A DNA stretch of 64,000 nucleotides from Vicinamibacterales bacterium (lineage in GTDB: Bacteria > Acidobacteriota > Vicinamibacteria > Vicinamibacterales > 2-12-FULL-66-21), in NCBI GenBank assembly GCA_035699745.1, contig DASSPH010000107.1, forward strand, positions 1 to 64,000, written 5' to 3'. Position numbers and translations under genes: made by a program. A model generated the notes under the pieces. That model searched no databases. It was not told where the DNA came from and saw only the letters and a list, made by a program, of their open reading frames with translations. Of the stretch, positions 41,004-51,560 are shown in pieces; the first letter of the stretch is position 1, and every line of letters starts with the position of its first letter.

Positions 41004-41398
41004 CACGGCACAGGGACGAGTTCGAGCGGAGTGAAGTTCCCGTCGGCGAACCGGAAGGCGCGCACCGTGCGCGTGCCGTGCGCCAGCGAGATGATGACGT
41101 GGAACATCGCCGGATCGGTGAGGCGCGCGCGGTCGGTCTCGGACGGTCCCGACGGACCGTTGGGGTGCGAGTGATAGGCGCCGATGACGTCGAGCCCCGC
41201 GGCGCGGGCGCGGCGGATGGCGGCGAAATGATCCGCAGGCTCGACCTGGAATCGCGTGCGGCTCCGCCGCACGTTCCGCGCCGGGGCCGCGTCCTCCACC
41301 ACCTGCGCGTTGCCGATCAGCAGGCCGCAGCACTCGTTCGGAAGATCGCCGACGGCGTGCGCCACGATGCGGTCGAGCACCTGCTGCCGGATCTTCAC
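41003..41398 (-). CDS. JAB/MPN+ metalloprotease-like protein
   Basis: A 131-residue JAMM-domain protein. The GTG 41398 start overlaps the thiolase TGA. The zinc site is complete: Glu22 (NECCGLLIG) and H76-x-H78-x7-S86-x2-D89 in [16 protein letters not shown]. Prokaryotic relatives act as isopeptidases on ubiquitin-like/sulfur-carrier proteins or as cysteine-liberating enzymes. No E1-like, E2-like or sulfur-carrier gene is nearby, so the substrate is unknown; the coupling to an Omp85-like gene is unexpected. Confidence 0.85.
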   Translation of the reverse strand: MKIRQQVLDRIVAHAVGDLPNECCGLLIGNAQVVEDAAPARNVRRSRTRFQVEPADHFAAIRRARAAGLDVIGAYHSHPNGPSGPSETDRARLTDPAMFHVIISLAHGTRTVRAFRFADGNFTPLELVPVP

Positions 41399-42576
41399 GC
41401 CGCCTCGACGATCATTGCCGTGCCCATGCCTCCGCCGATGCAGAGAGAGGCGGCGCCGCGGCCGCCGCCCCGCCTGCGCAGCGTGTGCACCAGCGTGGTG
41501 AGCACGCGCGCGCCGCTCGCGCCGATGGGATGGCCCAGCGCGATCGCGCCGCCGTGCACGTTCACCTTCGCGGCGTTCAACCCGAGCTCGCGGCTCACGG
41601 CCAGCGACTGCGCGGCGAAGGCTTCGTTCAATTCGATCGCGTCGAGAGCGTCGAGCGTCAGCCCGGCGCGATCCACCGCCTTGCGCATCGCCTCCACCGG
41701 GCCCATGCCCATGATCAACGGATCGACGCCCGTGGTGCAGTACGCGAGGATGCGCGCCAGCGGCCTGCGGTCGTGCTCCTTCGCCCAGCGCTCGGTCGCG
41801 ATCACGAGCGCCGCGGCGCCGTCGTTGATGCCGGAGGCATTGCCGGCGGTGACGCTGCCGTCCTTCGTGAATGCCGCCTTCAACGCCGCGAGCTTCTCTG
41901 CCGTCGTGCCAGCGCGCGGGTATTCGTCCCGCGCGACGACGACCGGCTCCCCCTTCCTCTGCGGCACCGGAACGGCGACGATTTCGTCGGCGAACACGCC
42001 CGACGCGATCGCCCGTTCGGCGCGCGCCTGGCTCTCCGCCGCGAATGCGTCCTGGTCGGCGCGCGAGACCCCGTAGCGCTTCGCCACCTCTTCGGCGGTG
42101 ATGCCCATGTGGCAGCCGTTGATCGCGCAGGTGAGCCCTTCGTGCAGCATGGAGTCGACGATCTCGGCGTTCCCCATGCGGTAGCCCCAGCGCGCGCCCT
42201 TCATCAGGTAGGGCGCGCTGCTCATCGATTCGGTGCCGCCGGCGAGCATCAGATCGATGAAGCCGGCCTTGACCGCCTCGACGGCGTGCACCACCGCCTG
42301 CAGGCCGGAGCCGCAGACGCGGTTGACCGTCTCGGCCGGGACCTGCACGGGCACGCCGGCCTTGAGCGCCGCCTGCCGCGCCACGTTCATGCCGGCGCCC
42401 GCCTGAAGCACGCATCCCATGATGACGTCGCCGAGACCGGCGGCGTCGATGCGGGCGCGGGCGATCGCTTCGCGAATGACAATGGCCCCCAGCTCGGAGG
42501 CGGAGAGATCCTTGAACGCGCCGCCGAACGATCCGATCGGTGTCCGGCAGGCGGAGAGAATGACGGCGTTATCCAT
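41395..42576 (-). CDS. Acetyl-CoA acetyltransferase (thiolase)
   Basis: A 393-residue thiolase of the AtoB/PhaA type. Active-site residues are present: Cys88 in [11 protein letters not shown], His349 in [11 protein letters not shown] and Cys379 in SLCIGGGMG. It interconverts two acetyl-CoA and acetoacetyl-CoA. It overlaps acetoacetyl-CoA synthetase by 8 bp, so the two would convert acetoacetate to acetyl-CoA, i.e. ketone-body or PHB-derived carbon use. Confidence 0.93.
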   Translation of the reverse strand: MDNAVILSACRTPIGSFGGAFKDLSASELGAIVIREAIARARIDAAGLGDVIMGCVLQAGAGMNVARQAALKAGVPVQVPAETVNRVCGSGLQAVVHAVEAVKAGFIDLMLAGGTESMSSAPYLMKGARWGYRMGNAEIVDSMLHEGLTCAINGCHMGITAEEVAKRYGVSRADQDAFAAESQARAERAIASGVFADEIVAVPVPQRKGEPVVVARDEYPRAGTTAEKLAALKAAFTKDGSVTAGNASGINDGAAALVIATERWAKEHDRRPLARILAYCTTGVDPLIMGMGPVEAMRKAVDRAGLTLDALDAIELNEAFAAQSLAVSRELGLNAAKVNVHGGAIALGHPIGASGARVLTTLVHTLRRRGGGRGAASLCIGGGMGTAMIVEAA

Positions 42577-44455
42577 TGAGTTCCGGGCGGTTGCGAAAAT
42601 GTTCGAGCGCGCCGGGGTTCGCCAGCGCCTCCTGGTTCTTGACCGGCCGGCCGTGCACCACGTCGCGCACCGCCAGCTCCACTATCTTTCCACTTTTCGT
42701 GCGCGGAATCTCGTCCACCTGGACGATGCGCGCGGGAACGTGGCGCGGCGTCGTGTTCCGGCGCACCTGCCGGCGGATGCGCTCGACGAGCGATTCGTCC
42801 AGCGCCGCCCCGTCGCGCAGGCGGACGAACAGCACGATCCGCTCGTCTCCCTGCCACTGCTGGCCGATGACCAGGCTCTCGACGATCTCCGGCAGCTGCT
42901 CCACCTGGCGATAGATCTCGGCGGTGCCGATCCGCACGCCGCCCGGGTTCAGGACCGCGTCGGACCGGCCGTGGATGATCACGCCGTCGTGCTCGGTCAG
43001 CTCGACGTAGTCCCCGTGGGTCCAGACGCCGGGGAACCGATCGAAATAGGCGGCTCGATACCGGCGGCCGTCCGGATCGTTCCAGAAGCCGATCGGCATC
43101 GACGGAAACGGCATGGTACAGACCAGCTCCCCCTTCTCGCCGCGCGGCAGCGCCCGCCCGCGATCGTCGAACACCTCCACCTTCATCCCCAGCGCGCGGC
43201 ACTGAATCTCCCCTCGCCACACCGGCGCCGTCGGATTGCCGCCGACGAAGCAGCTCACGATGTCGGTTCCGCCGGATATCGACGCCAGATGAAGGTCGCG
43301 CTTCACGTGCTCGTAGACGAAATCGAAGCTCTCCGCCGCGAGCGGCGAACCAGTCGAGGTCATCGTCCGCACGGTTGCCAGCGCGTGGGTCCCGCGCGGC
43401 CGCAGTCCTGCCTTGGCGACCGCGTCGATGTACTTCGCGGATGTCCCGAACAGCGTCATCCCGGCCTCGTCGGCGAACGTGAACAGCGTCCGGCCGTCGG
43501 GGTGGAACGGCGACCCGTCGTAGAGCAGAATCGTCGCGCGCGACGCCAGTACGGTGACCAGCCAGTTCCACATCATCCAGCCGAGCGTCGTGAAATAGAA
43601 GACGCGGTCTCCCGGCCGGATATCGCAGTGGAGTTGATGTTCCTTGAGATGCTGAATCAGCGTGCCGCCGGCGCCGTGGACGATGCATTTGGGAACGCCC
43701 GTGGTGCCGGAGGAATACAGGATGTAGAGCGGATGATTGAACGGCAGCGGATCGCACACCAGCGCCGCGCCGCGATGCGGCGCCAGGAAGTCGTCCCAGC
43801 CCCGCTGTCCGACGACGGCGCGCTCCACTGACGGCAGCTTGCCGAGGATCTCGTCGATCTTCCCGGTTTGATCGAACGTCTTCCCGCCGTACTGATAACC
43901 ATCGGCGGCGAGCAGCACCCGCGGTTCGATCTGTCCGAAGCGGTCGAGCACGCCCTGCACCCCGAAATCCGGCGAACAGGACGACCACACGGCGCCGACG
44001 CACGCCGCGCCGAGCACCGCCACGATCGCTTCAGGAACGTTCGGCAGATAGGCCGCGACGCGATCGCCGGGGCGGATGCCGGCGTGCCGCAGCGCCGCGG
44101 CGGCCGCGGCCACCTCCGCGCGCAGCGTCCGCCAGGACATCGTGCGCATGTCGCCGTCCTCGGAGCGGAACACGATGGCATCGCCGTCGCCGTCTTCGCG
44201 CAGCACGTTTTCGGTGAAGTTGATCCGCGCGTCGGGGAAGAACGTCGCTCCGGGCATGCGATCGAGGTCGATCGCGATCCGCTCGCCGCGGACGCCGATC
44301 ACACCGGCGTAATTCCATATGCGCTCCCAGAATTCGCCCGGCCTGGTTATGCTCCATTCGTACAGCTCGGGATACGCGGTGCCCCCGCCGAAGCGCGTCA
44401 GGTGGGCGGACTGGATGCGGTCGCGCGAGGGCATCCAGAGCGGAGCGGCGGCCAT
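42569..44455 (-). CDS. aacS: Acetoacetyl-CoA synthetase
   Basis: A 628-residue adenylate-forming enzyme (acetoacetate + ATP + CoA). ANL motifs are visible: [22 protein letters not shown] (P-loop), [36 protein letters not shown] and the C-terminal [20 protein letters not shown] with the catalytic Lys. The N-terminus ([16 protein letters not shown]) and [15 protein letters not shown] match AacS. It is the first gene of the operon aacS-thiolase-JAB-Omp85-DUF4390-like. Confidence 0.93.
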   Translation of the reverse strand: MAAAPLWMPSRDRIQSAHLTRFGGGTAYPELYEWSITRPGEFWERIWNYAGVIGVRGERIAIDLDRMPGATFFPDARINFTENVLREDGDGDAIVFRSEDGDMRTMSWRTLRAEVAAAAAALRHAGIRPGDRVAAYLPNVPEAIVAVLGAACVGAVWSSCSPDFGVQGVLDRFGQIEPRVLLAADGYQYGGKTFDQTGKIDEILGKLPSVERAVVGQRGWDDFLAPHRGAALVCDPLPFNHPLYILYSSGTTGVPKCIVHGAGGTLIQHLKEHQLHCDIRPGDRVFYFTTLGWMMWNWLVTVLASRATILLYDGSPFHPDGRTLFTFADEAGMTLFGTSAKYIDAVAKAGLRPRGTHALATVRTMTSTGSPLAAESFDFVYEHVKRDLHLASISGGTDIVSCFVGGNPTAPVWRGEIQCRALGMKVEVFDDRGRALPRGEKGELVCTMPFPSMPIGFWNDPDGRRYRAAYFDRFPGVWTHGDYVELTEHDGVIIHGRSDAVLNPGGVRIGTAEIYRQVEQLPEIVESLVIGQQWQGDERIVLFVRLRDGAALDESLVERIRRQVRRNTTPRHVPARIVQVDEIPRTKSGKIVELAVRDVVHGRPVKNQEALANPGALEHFRNRPELNG

Positions 44456-44482
44456 GGAACAGGTCTATCACAGGAAACGGTC

Positions 44483-45214
44483 ATGAAGACGTCCGGGCCG
44501 GGGATCGCTGCCCTCGCGCTGACCGTCATGATCGCCGCCGGCTGCACCGGGAAGGACTCACCGGCGCCGTCCGCGCCGACGCCCGCAGCGCCAGTCGCTC
44601 CCGCCAGCCCGCAGTCGTGCTCGTACGCGGTGTCGCCCGTCGAGATGGTGATCCCGCGGGAGCCGTGGACGGCGGAGATCTCCATCGAGACCGCGTCCGG
44701 GTGCGCGTGGACGGCAACGTCCACGGCGCCGTGGCTCCGCCTGCGCCAGGCGAGCGGCACCGGAGCGGCAACGCTGGCCTATGACGCCGATTTCAACCCG
44801 CAGGCGCAGTATGCGGCGAGCCGCCTCGGCGTGATCGAGATCCGCTGGTCGGCTCCCACGGCCGGACAGAACGTGCGGATCACTCAATGGGGCGACTGCC
44901 AGATCACCGCGAGTCCGGCGAAGGATGGCCTGCCGCCGGGCGCAACGTATTCGGGCACGTCCAGCGCCGGTGCGCTGACCGTGAGCGACGCCGGCGGCCG
45001 GGTGCACTTATGGGTGCTCAGCGATCCGTTCATGGGCTGCGCCTGGAGCGCCGAGTCCGGCGACACCTGGATCGCCTGGCAGTCGCCGCGGATGCACCAG
45101 ATCATGCGCGGAGACGGCGATCTGGTGTTCAACGTGCCGGCGAAGAGCGGCGGCGGAACGCGGCAGGCTGTGGTGACGCTGGGCGGCCGCTTCCGGCTGA
45201 CGGTCGTTCAGTAA
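44483..45214 (+). CDS. Lipoprotein with BACON-like domains
   Basis: A 243-residue protein with a lipobox (ALTVMIAAGCTGKD) and a Pro/Ala-rich spacer. Two BACON-like beta-sandwich modules follow: SCSYAVSPVEMVIPREPWTAEISIETASGCAWTATSTAPWLRL, and CAWSAESGDTWIAWQSPRMHQIMRGDGDLVFNV. BACON modules typically bind mucin or carbohydrate or act as spacers. The stop overlaps the convergent acetyltransferase gene by 7 bp. Confidence 0.7.
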   Translation: MKTSGPGIAALALTVMIAAGCTGKDSPAPSAPTPAAPVAPASPQSCSYAVSPVEMVIPREPWTAEISIETASGCAWTATSTAPWLRLRQASGTGAATLAYDADFNPQAQYAASRLGVIEIRWSAPTAGQNVRITQWGDCQITASPAKDGLPPGATYSGTSSAGALTVSDAGGRVHLWVLSDPFMGCAWSAESGDTWIAWQSPRMHQIMRGDGDLVFNVPAKSGGGTRQAVVTLGGRFRLTVVQ

Positions 45215-45714
45215 CTGTAGGTTTCCTGCTTCCAGATCGAGAAGCCGCGCGCGAGGTAGTTGGGCAGCGCGACGGAGTGGTCGAGCGATGACGTGTGCAG
45301 CCACACGCGCGTGGCGCCGAGGTCCCAGGCACGTTCGACCGCGCGGGTGAGCAGGAACTTGCCCAGACCGCGCCCCACCGCGTGCGGCAGGAGGCCGAAG
45401 TACGCCACTTCGACGGCATCGTCCTCATGCCGCCGCAGCTCGAAGTAGCCGGCGGGCTCCTGGCGTTCGCGCAGCACCCACAGCTCCAGCCGCGGGTCCG
45501 CGAGATGCGCGGCGATCTCGTCGTCCGTCCAGCCGAGACGATCGATCCAGTGATACTCGCGGCCGACGTCGGCGTAGAGGCGGCGGTAGAGGTCCGGCGG
45601 ACACGCGGCCTGGCGTTCGACCGCCACGTCCCCGGCAGGCGGCTCCGCGGCGTTCAGTTGGGACCGATCGCGCATCTCGAGGTACGTCCTGACCGCCCGT
45701 CGCGTCACGTGCAC
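45208..45714 (-). CDS. GNAT-family N-acetyltransferase
   Basis: A 168-residue protein. The GTG 45714 start gives MHVTRRAVRTYLEMRD and is preceded by a GGGGAC sequence; a longer upstream reading through the REP palindrome is not supported. The acetyl-CoA binding motif is in YFGLLPHAVGRGLGKFLLTRAVERAW (R/Q-x-x-G-x-G), followed by WLHTSSLDHSVALPNYLARGF. The substrate is unknown. Confidence 0.82.
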   Translation of the reverse strand: MHVTRRAVRTYLEMRDRSQLNAAEPPAGDVAVERQAACPPDLYRRLYADVGREYHWIDRLGWTDDEIAAHLADPRLELWVLRERQEPAGYFELRRHEDDAVEVAYFGLLPHAVGRGLGKFLLTRAVERAWDLGATRVWLHTSSLDHSVALPNYLARGFSIWKQETYSY

Positions 45715-45786
45715 CGTCCCCTGCAGTTTCCCCACCAGCCCTGGCGTTCCGCGTTTGCCGCGGATCCCGTCAACTCCCGGCTCCAC

Positions 45787-45808
45787 AAAACGGTGACTGT
45801 CACCTTTT
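45787..45808. repeat. REP-like palindrome GGTGACnGTCACC
   Basis: AAAACGGTGACTGTCACCTTTT: a perfect GGTGAC-T-GTCACC palindrome flanked by A and T tracts. It is one of two related units 115 bp apart, each preceded by CCGTCAAC. This type occurs as REP elements in genomes that carry REP-associated tyrosine transposases; no such gene is in the window. Confidence 0.7.
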
Positions 45809-45911
45809 CCTGCGTGCCCCGGGCCGAACGAGGACCGTCTCATTCACGCCGGGCGTCGCGTTGTCACCGCCGCTCCCGCGCCCGCCTGATTCCGTCAACG
45901 CTGGTACCCGG

Positions 45912-45934
45912 AAAAACGGGGACTGTCCCCTTTT
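45912..45934 (-). terminator. REP-like palindrome acting as terminator after tyrA
   Basis: GGGGAC-n-GTCCCC flanked by an A tract and a T tract, directly after the tyrA stop. On the reverse strand it reads AAAAGGGGACAGTCCCCGTTTT, a hairpin followed by a U run, so it can serve as the intrinsic terminator of the aromatic operon. It is also the second copy of the REP-like family at 45787-45808. Confidence 0.6.
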
Positions 45935-45935
45935 C

Positions 45936-46736
45936 TCAGTGGCCGCGGTCCAGGGTATCGCGCCAGCGGCAGGCGGACGTGAACACCTCTTCGACGGCGG
46001 TGCCGGTATCGAGCGTATCGCGCATCTCCGTCAGCGTGCCGATCAGCACGTCGAGCGCGGCGCGCAGCACGTCCGGGTTGGTCATCGTGATGTCCCTCCA
46101 CAGCGCCGGCGAGCTGCCGGCGAGCCGCGTGGTGTCGTGGAGCCCGCGGCCGGCGATCTCGAGGCCCGCGTCCCCCGCCAGCTTGCCGACGACGTGCATC
46201 AGGGCGCTCGCGGTCAGCTGCGGCAGGTGGCTGACGGCGCCGACGAAGCGGTCGTGCAGCTCGGGGGTCATGATGTGGGGGACGCCGCCGAGGCCGCCGA
46301 CGAAGGCCTCGAGCCGCTGCAGCTCCGCCGTGTGGTTCGGGCCGGGCGTGAGAATCCACGGACGGCCTTCGAACAGATCAGCGCGGGCGTGGGCGGCGCC
46401 GCTGCGGACGTCGCCGGCCATGGGATGGCCGCCGATGAAGGTCAACGACGGGAACGCATCCGCCGCCGCGGCGATCAGCCGCTTGGTGCTGCAGACGTCC
46501 GTGACCACGGCGCCCGGGGACAGATGCGGCGGCAGCGCGGTCAGCGCCTCGATGCTCGCCAGCACCGGCGCGGCCAGGACGACGAGATCGGCGCCGGTGA
46601 TCCGCGACAGCGAATCCCCTTTGTCGAGCGCGACGATCGCGATCCGCGGCCATCGCTTCGCCGCCGCGCGGGCCACGGACGCGCCAACCAGCCCGAACCC
46701 GACGACGGCGACGCGCCCGAACGGACCGTCAATCAC
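45936..46736 (-). CDS. tyrA: Prephenate dehydrogenase
   Basis: A 266-residue enzyme for the Tyr branch (prephenate to 4-hydroxyphenylpyruvate). The N-terminal NAD-binding motif VAVVGFGLVGASVARAA is followed by VTDVCSTKRLIAAAA, FIGGHPMAGDVRSGAAHARADLFEGRPW and HDRFVGAVSHLPQLTASAL, the family blocks with the catalytic His in SHLPQ. It is a monofunctional form without an ACT domain. It is the last gene of the aromatic supraoperon. Confidence 0.9.
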   Translation of the reverse strand: MIDGPFGRVAVVGFGLVGASVARAAAKRWPRIAIVALDKGDSLSRITGADLVVLAAPVLASIEALTALPPHLSPGAVVTDVCSTKRLIAAAADAFPSLTFIGGHPMAGDVRSGAAHARADLFEGRPWILTPGPNHTAELQRLEAFVGGLGGVPHIMTPELHDRFVGAVSHLPQLTASALMHVVGKLAGDAGLEIAGRGLHDTTRLAGSSPALWRDITMTNPDVLRAALDVLIGTLTEMRDTLDTGTAVEEVFTSACRWRDTLDRGH

Positions 46737-46737
46737 T

Positions 46738-46760
46738 CAGCACCGCGCACTGCGCACTCA
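46738..46760. repeat. Short GCACCGCGCACTGCGCAC repeat in the tyrA-aroF gap
   Basis: CAGCACCGCGCACTGCGCAC is a copy of the array around 36650-36719. It fills the 21-bp spacer between aroF and tyrA. Confidence 0.6.
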
Positions 46761-47807
46761 CACCCCCCATCCGCGCCGCGCCACCGGCTCGAGGCAGATG
46801 CTGCGGCCGATCGCCGGCGCGATGATGCGCAGCTCCGCCATCAGGCGATCGAACTGGGCCGGGAACATCGACTGCGCGCCGTCGCTCAGCGCGTGATCGG
46901 GGTCGCAGTGGACCTCGATGATCAGCCCGTCGGCGCCGGCCGCGACCGCCGCCCGCGCCATCGGCGCCACCTTGTCGCGCTTGCCAGTCCCGTGGCTCGG
47001 GTCCACGATGATCGGCAGGTGGCTCAGCTTCTGCACCACCGGGATCGCCGAGATGTCCAGCGTGTTGCGGGTGTAGCTCTCGAACGTGCGGATGCCGCGC
47101 TCGCAGAGCATCACGTTCATGTTGCCGCCGGCGAGGATGTATTCCGCCGAGAGCAGCCACTCCTCGATCGTCGCCGAGATGCCGCGCTTCAGCATCACCG
47201 GCTTCTTCGAATGCCCCAGCTCGCGCAGCAGCGTGAAATTCTGCATGTTGCGCGCGCCGACCTGGAGGATGTCGGCATACCGCTCGATCAGTTCGAGCTG
47301 GCTGATGTCCATGACCTCGGTGATCAGCTTGAGGTTGTGACGATCGGCGGCCGACTTGAGCAGCCGCAGCCCTTCCTCCCCGAGCCCCTGGAAGCTGTAG
47401 GGACTGCTCCGCGGCTTGAACGCGCCCCCGCGAAGCACCTTCGCCCCCGCCCGCTTCACCGCCGCGGCGCTCGCCTCGACCTGCTCTTCGCTCTCGGCGG
47501 AGCACGGCCCCGCCATGACGACCACTTCGTCCCCGCCGATCCGCAGATCGTCGATGACGATCACGGTGTTGTCGGGCTTGAAGGCGCGGCTCGCGAGCTT
47601 GTACGGCTCGGTGATGCGATGCACCTCCTGCACGCCTTCCAGCACCTCGAGCAGCGCGGTGTCGAACTGACGCGACCCGCCCACCGCGCCGAGCACGGTG
47701 CGCAGCGCTCCCGTCGAGCGGTGCACGTCGAACCCCATCTCTATCAGCTTGGCGATCACACCCTGCACCTGGGCATCGGTCGCCCGCTCCCGCATGACTA
47801 CCACCAT
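46758..47807 (-). CDS. aroF: DAHP synthase (3-deoxy-7-phosphoheptulonate synthase), I-beta type
   Basis: A 349-residue first enzyme of the shikimate pathway. An N-terminal ferredoxin/ACT-like domain ([28 protein letters not shown]) precedes the TIM barrel with [59 protein letters not shown] and [15 protein letters not shown]. The N-terminal domain gives Tyr/Phe feedback control in Thermotoga-type enzymes, so enzyme-level inhibition probably complements attenuation. Confidence 0.93.
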   Translation of the reverse strand: MVVVMRERATDAQVQGVIAKLIEMGFDVHRSTGALRTVLGAVGGSRQFDTALLEVLEGVQEVHRITEPYKLASRAFKPDNTVIVIDDLRIGGDEVVVMAGPCSAESEEQVEASAAAVKRAGAKVLRGGAFKPRSSPYSFQGLGEEGLRLLKSAADRHNLKLITEVMDISQLELIERYADILQVGARNMQNFTLLRELGHSKKPVMLKRGISATIEEWLLSAEYILAGGNMNVMLCERGIRTFESYTRNTLDISAIPVVQKLSHLPIIVDPSHGTGKRDKVAPMARAAVAAGADGLIIEVHCDPDHALSDGAQSMFPAQFDRLMAELRIIAPAIGRSICLEPVARRGWGV

Positions 47808-47811
47808 ATGC

Positions 47812-48105
47812 CTAGCCTTTTTCCTTGGATTGTATTTCGTCCGCGATCCGTTCCAGGTGCCGCGCCTCGTCGATGATCCGTTCGAACAGCCGCTTGATCG
47901 CTTCCTGATCCAGCGGCCCGTGATTGACCGCCTGGACGTTGCGCAGCACCTCGCTCTCCCGCTCCGGCTGGTAGATCGGCACCCCCATCTCGCGTTTCAC
48001 CCGTCCGATCTCCAGCGCGCACGCCGCCCGTGCGTTCAGCAGCCGGACGAGCGACTCGTCCAGCAGGTCGATCCGCTTGCGCAGATCGTCAATCTCCGGC
48101 TTCAT
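47812..48105 (-). CDS. aroQ: Chorismate mutase (AroQ class)
   Basis: A 97-residue all-helical chorismate mutase. [38 protein letters not shown] holds the expected Arg/Arg/Lys active-site pattern, and [13 protein letters not shown] the Glu/Arg pair. It is a stand-alone enzyme, not fused to DAHP synthase or PheA. The ATG overlaps the trpA stop by 4 bp. Confidence 0.9.
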   Translation of the reverse strand: MKPEIDDLRKRIDLLDESLVRLLNARAACALEIGRVKREMGVPIYQPERESEVLRNVQAVNHGPLDQEAIKRLFERIIDEARHLERIADEIQSKEKG

Positions 48106-48893
48106 GCCTGCCCTTTCAGCCAGCGCACGTACTCTCCGGCCTTTGCCGCCACCGACGCGGACGCGCCGTGCCGCGCGATGACGTCGACCAGCGCGCTCCC
48201 GACGACCGCGGCATCCGCCCACTGCCCGACCTGCGCGACCTGCTCCGGGGTCGAGATGCCGAAGCCGAGCGCCAGCGGCAGCGGCGAGTGCGCGCGGATG
48301 CGGCGCACCAGCGGCTCGGCGTCCGCCGCGAGCCGATCGCGCACGCCCGTCACGCCCAGCCGCGAAATGACATAGAGGAAGCCGGCCCCCATCGCCGCCG
48401 ACGCCTTGATCCGCGCCTCGGCGGTCGTCGGGCTCAGCAGGAAGATCGGATCGATCCCGGCGCCGACCAGGCGATCGCGGAACGGGCCCGCCTCTTCGAC
48501 CGGCAGATCCAGCATCAGCACGCCGTCGACCCCCGCGGTCCCGGCGGCGTCGACGAACGCCTCCTCGCCCATCCGCAGGACCGGATTCGCGTAGGTGAAG
48601 AGGACGATCGGCGCCTCGATGCGCCGCCGATGCTGGCCAATCATCAGCAGCGTGCGCTTCAGCGTGGTGCCGCTCGCCAGCGCGCGCTCCGACGCCCGCT
48701 GGATCACCGGGCCGTCGGCCAGCGGATCCGAGAACGGGACGCCGACTTCGAGCACGTTCGCGCCGTTGTCGGCGATCGCGACGAGAATCTCGGCGGTTCG
48801 CGCCAGGTCCGGATCTCCGGCGGTGACATAGGCCACCAGACCAGGGCCGCCGTTGTCGCGGAGGCGCTCGAACGCTGCCGCAATGGTGGACAT
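48102..48893 (-). CDS. trpA: Tryptophan synthase alpha subunit
   Basis: A 263-residue TIM-barrel lyase that releases indole from indole-glycerol phosphate. The catalytic Glu lies in ANVLEVGVPFSDPLADGPVIQ and Asp in VDGVLMLDLPVEE; GFLYVISRLGVTG and LGFGISTPEQV are the phosphate-binding loops. It overlaps trpB by 1 nt and aroQ by 4 nt. Confidence 0.95.
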   Translation of the reverse strand: MSTIAAAFERLRDNGGPGLVAYVTAGDPDLARTAEILVAIADNGANVLEVGVPFSDPLADGPVIQRASERALASGTTLKRTLLMIGQHRRRIEAPIVLFTYANPVLRMGEEAFVDAAGTAGVDGVLMLDLPVEEAGPFRDRLVGAGIDPIFLLSPTTAEARIKASAAMGAGFLYVISRLGVTGVRDRLAADAEPLVRRIRAHSPLPLALGFGISTPEQVAQVGQWADAAVVGSALVDVIARHGASASVAAKAGEYVRWLKGQA

Positions 48894-50128
48894 CAGCGCC
48901 CGCCCTCCAGCACCTTCTGCACGCTGAGCACGTCCTTGTCGCCGCGGCCGGAGAGGTTCACCAGCAGCACGGCGTCGCGCGGCAGTTCGGGCGCGAGCCG
49001 GCAGGCGTGCGCGATCGCGTGCGACGATTCCAGCGCCGGCAGGATCCCCTCTTCCCGTCCGAGCCGCTGGAACGCCGCGAGCGCATCGGCATCGTCCACC
49101 CAGGTGTATTCGGCGCGCCCCTGGTCGCGCAGCCACGCGTGCTCCGGGCCGACGGACGCATAGTCCAGCCCCGCCGAAATCGAATGCGTCAGCTCGACGT
49201 TGCCGTCGGCGTCCTGGAGCACGAAGCTGCGCGTGCCCTGCAGCACCCCGGCGGCGCCGCCGGCGAACCGTGCGGCATGCTGGCCGGGCGCGATCCCGCG
49301 GCCGCCGGCCTCGACGCCGACGAGCCGGACGCCCGGGTCGGGAATGAACGCGTCGAAGATGCCCATCGCGTTGCTGCCGCCGCCCACGCAGGCGACGATC
49401 GCGTCGGGAAGCCGGCCGAGCTGATCGAGGCACTGCGCGCGCGCCTCGCGCCCGATGATCGATTGGAACTCGCGCACCATCAGCGGATAGGGATGGGGAC
49501 CGAGCACCGAGCCCAGCAGGTAATAGGTGCCGGTCACGTTGGTGACCCAGTCGCGCATCGCCTCGTTGATCGCGTCCTTCAGCGTCCGCGATCCCGCGTT
49601 CACCTCGATCACCTCGGCCCCCAGCAGCCGCATCCGGAACACGTTGAGCGACTGCCGCGCCATGTCCTCCGATCCCATGTAGACGTGGCACTCGAGGCCC
49701 AGCAGGGCGCAGACCGTCGCCGTCGCGACGCCGTGCTGCCCCGCACCGGTTTCGGCGACGATGCGGCGCTTGCCCATGCGCTGCGCGAGCAGCGCCTGTC
49801 CGAGGGCGTTGTTGATCTTGTGCGCGCCGGTGTGCGCCAGATCCTCGCGCTTGAGGACGATGCGCGCGCCGCCGGCGGACTCGGTGAGCCGCCGGGCTTC
49901 GTAGAGCGGGGTCGGGCGGCCGACGTAGTCGCGCAGCAGCCGTCCCAGCTCGTCGCGGAACGCGCCGTCCTCGCGCACCTTGAAATACGCCTCGGTCAGC
50001 TCTTCGATCGGCGCGACCAGCGTCTCCGGCACGAACCGTCCCCCGTACGGCCCGTAATAGCCGCGCGCATCGGGATCGCGGCGGCCGAAGATCGGGCCGC
50101 CGTGCTGTCCGAGAAGCCCCTGCGTCAC
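48893..50128 (-). CDS. trpB: Tryptophan synthase beta subunit
   Basis: A 411-residue PLP enzyme (indole + serine to tryptophan). The GTG 50128 overlaps the trpF TGA and gives [37 protein letters not shown]. The PLP lysine lies in [22 protein letters not shown] and the phosphate loop in [13 protein letters not shown]. It is a standard TrpB1 form and the partner of trpA. Confidence 0.95.
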   Translation of the reverse strand: MTQGLLGQHGGPIFGRRDPDARGYYGPYGGRFVPETLVAPIEELTEAYFKVREDGAFRDELGRLLRDYVGRPTPLYEARRLTESAGGARIVLKREDLAHTGAHKINNALGQALLAQRMGKRRIVAETGAGQHGVATATVCALLGLECHVYMGSEDMARQSLNVFRMRLLGAEVIEVNAGSRTLKDAINEAMRDWVTNVTGTYYLLGSVLGPHPYPLMVREFQSIIGREARAQCLDQLGRLPDAIVACVGGGSNAMGIFDAFIPDPGVRLVGVEAGGRGIAPGQHAARFAGGAAGVLQGTRSFVLQDADGNVELTHSISAGLDYASVGPEHAWLRDQGRAEYTWVDDADALAAFQRLGREEGILPALESSHAIAHACRLAPELPRDAVLLVNLSGRGDKDVLSVQKVLEGGR

Positions 50129-50754
50129 CGTTTCAGCTCCGGCCGCTGGCTCATCGTGGCGAAGAGCATCAGCATCTTCTGAATATCCTTCCTGCCCGGC
50201 GCCTCCTCGACGCCGGACGAGACGTCGATCGCCCACGGCCGCACCATCGCGAGCGCGTCGTTCACGTTCTCCGGCGTCAGTCCGCCGGACAGGATCGTGA
50301 GCCGGCGGCGCGCGATTTCCCGCGCGATGCTCCAGTCGATCGCGGCGCCGGTTCCGCCGCGCTTGATCGGATCGTGCGCGTCCAGCAGCACGGTCACCGA
50401 CTCGGGCAGCGCCAGCGCGGCATCGATGGCGGACGCATCCTTCACCGGGACCGCCTTGATCACGCGCACGCCGGCGCGGACGCAGTCGTCGGGGGATTCG
50501 TCGCCGTGAAACTGCACCGCCGAGAGCTGCAGCTCCGCGGCGAGCCGCTTCGCCTCGGCCACCTGATTCACGAACACGCCGATGACGCTGACCAGCGCCG
50601 GGACGACGGCGAGAATCTCCCGCGCCCGCGCCGCATCGACGGCACGCGGACTCGACGGCCAGAACACCAGGCCGAGGGCCGACGCGCCGCAGGACACGGC
50701 CGCGAGCGCATCCTGCGGAGTGGTGATGCCGCAGATCTTGACCGGCGGGATCAC
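50125..50754 (-). CDS. trpF: Phosphoribosylanthranilate isomerase
   Basis: A 209-residue TIM barrel. [33 protein letters not shown] carries the catalytic Cys and [15 protein letters not shown] the catalytic Asp; [14 protein letters not shown] and [16 protein letters not shown] are the phosphate loops. The GTG 50754 overlaps the trpC stop by 4 bp (GTGA). Confidence 0.94.
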   Translation of the reverse strand: MIPPVKICGITTPQDALAAVSCGASALGLVFWPSSPRAVDAARAREILAVVPALVSVIGVFVNQVAEAKRLAAELQLSAVQFHGDESPDDCVRAGVRVIKAVPVKDASAIDAALALPESVTVLLDAHDPIKRGGTGAAIDWSIAREIARRRLTILSGGLTPENVNDALAMVRPWAIDVSSGVEEAPGRKDIQKMLMLFATMSQRPELKR

Positions 50755-51560
50755 GGCTTCCCCCGAAGGGCGCGCAGCGCCGCGCCCGGATCCGGTTCCG
50801 CGATCAGGCGCTCGCCGACAAGGAACGCGTGGTATCCGGCGCGTGTCAGGCGTGTGATATCCGCCGCATCGCGCAACCCGCTCTCTGCCACCGCCGTCAC
50901 GTGCGCGGGCAGGCGGAAGGCGAGCGCCTCGTGCAGTTCCGGCTGGACCGCCAGCGTGCGCAGGTTGCGGCTGTTCACGCCGATCACCTCCGCGCCCGCC
51001 TCGCTCGCCATCTCGAGCTCGGCCCGATCGTGGATCTCGACGAGCGCCGCCAGCCCCCATTCAGCCGCGTCGGCGAGCCGCTCGCGCAGCGCCGCCGGCG
51101 AAAGCGCCCCGGCGATCAGCAGGATCGCGTCCGCGCCGTACGCCGCCGCCTCGGTCACTTGATACCGCTCGACGATGAAGTCCTTGCGCAGCAACGGAGC
51201 GCTCACCACCTGCCGGATCGCGGCGAGGTGGTCGAGCGAACCGTCGAAGAACGTCGGCTCGGTCAGCACCGAGATTGCCGCGGCGCCGCCGCCGACGTAG
51301 GCGACGGCATGCTCCTCCGGACGGTAGTCCGCGCGCAGGATCCCGCGCGACGGTGAGCGCCGCTTGCACTCGGCGATCACACGGGGCGCGTGGCTGTCGC
51401 GCAGCGCTCGCACGAACCTGGCCCCGTTGGGACGGCGTCGCGACGCGTATGCGGCGAGCGTCGCCTCGGGCGTCGCCGCCCGCCGCACCTCGGTCATCCG
51501 CCGTGCGGCGGCGACGATGGTGGCGAGCAGATCCGGCGCGGCGGTCGCGGTCTGCGTCAC
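50751..51560 (-). CDS. trpC: Indole-3-glycerol phosphate synthase
   Basis: A 269-residue TIM barrel, monofunctional (not fused to TrpF). [15 protein letters not shown] holds the catalytic Glu/Lys, followed by [42 protein letters not shown] and VAESGLRD. The GTG 51560 overlaps the trpD stop. Confidence 0.95.
   Translation of the reverse strand: MTQTATAAPDLLATIVAAARRMTEVRRAATPEATLAAYASRRRPNGARFVRALRDSHAPRVIAECKRRSPSRGILRADYRPEEHAVAYVGGGAAAISVLTEPTFFDGSLDHLAAIRQVVSAPLLRKDFIVERYQVTEAAAYGADAILLIAGALSPAALRERLADAAEWGLAALVEIHDRAELEMASEAGAEVIGVNSRNLRTLAVQPELHEALAFRLPAHVTAVAESGLRDAADITRLTRAGYHAFLVGERLIAEPDPGAALRALRGKP

Noticed and set aside
41003-41398. JAB gene as part of a CBASS or other ubiquitin-like defence system
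   Set aside because: No cyclase, E1/E2-like or effector genes are adjacent; the neighbours are metabolic and envelope genes.
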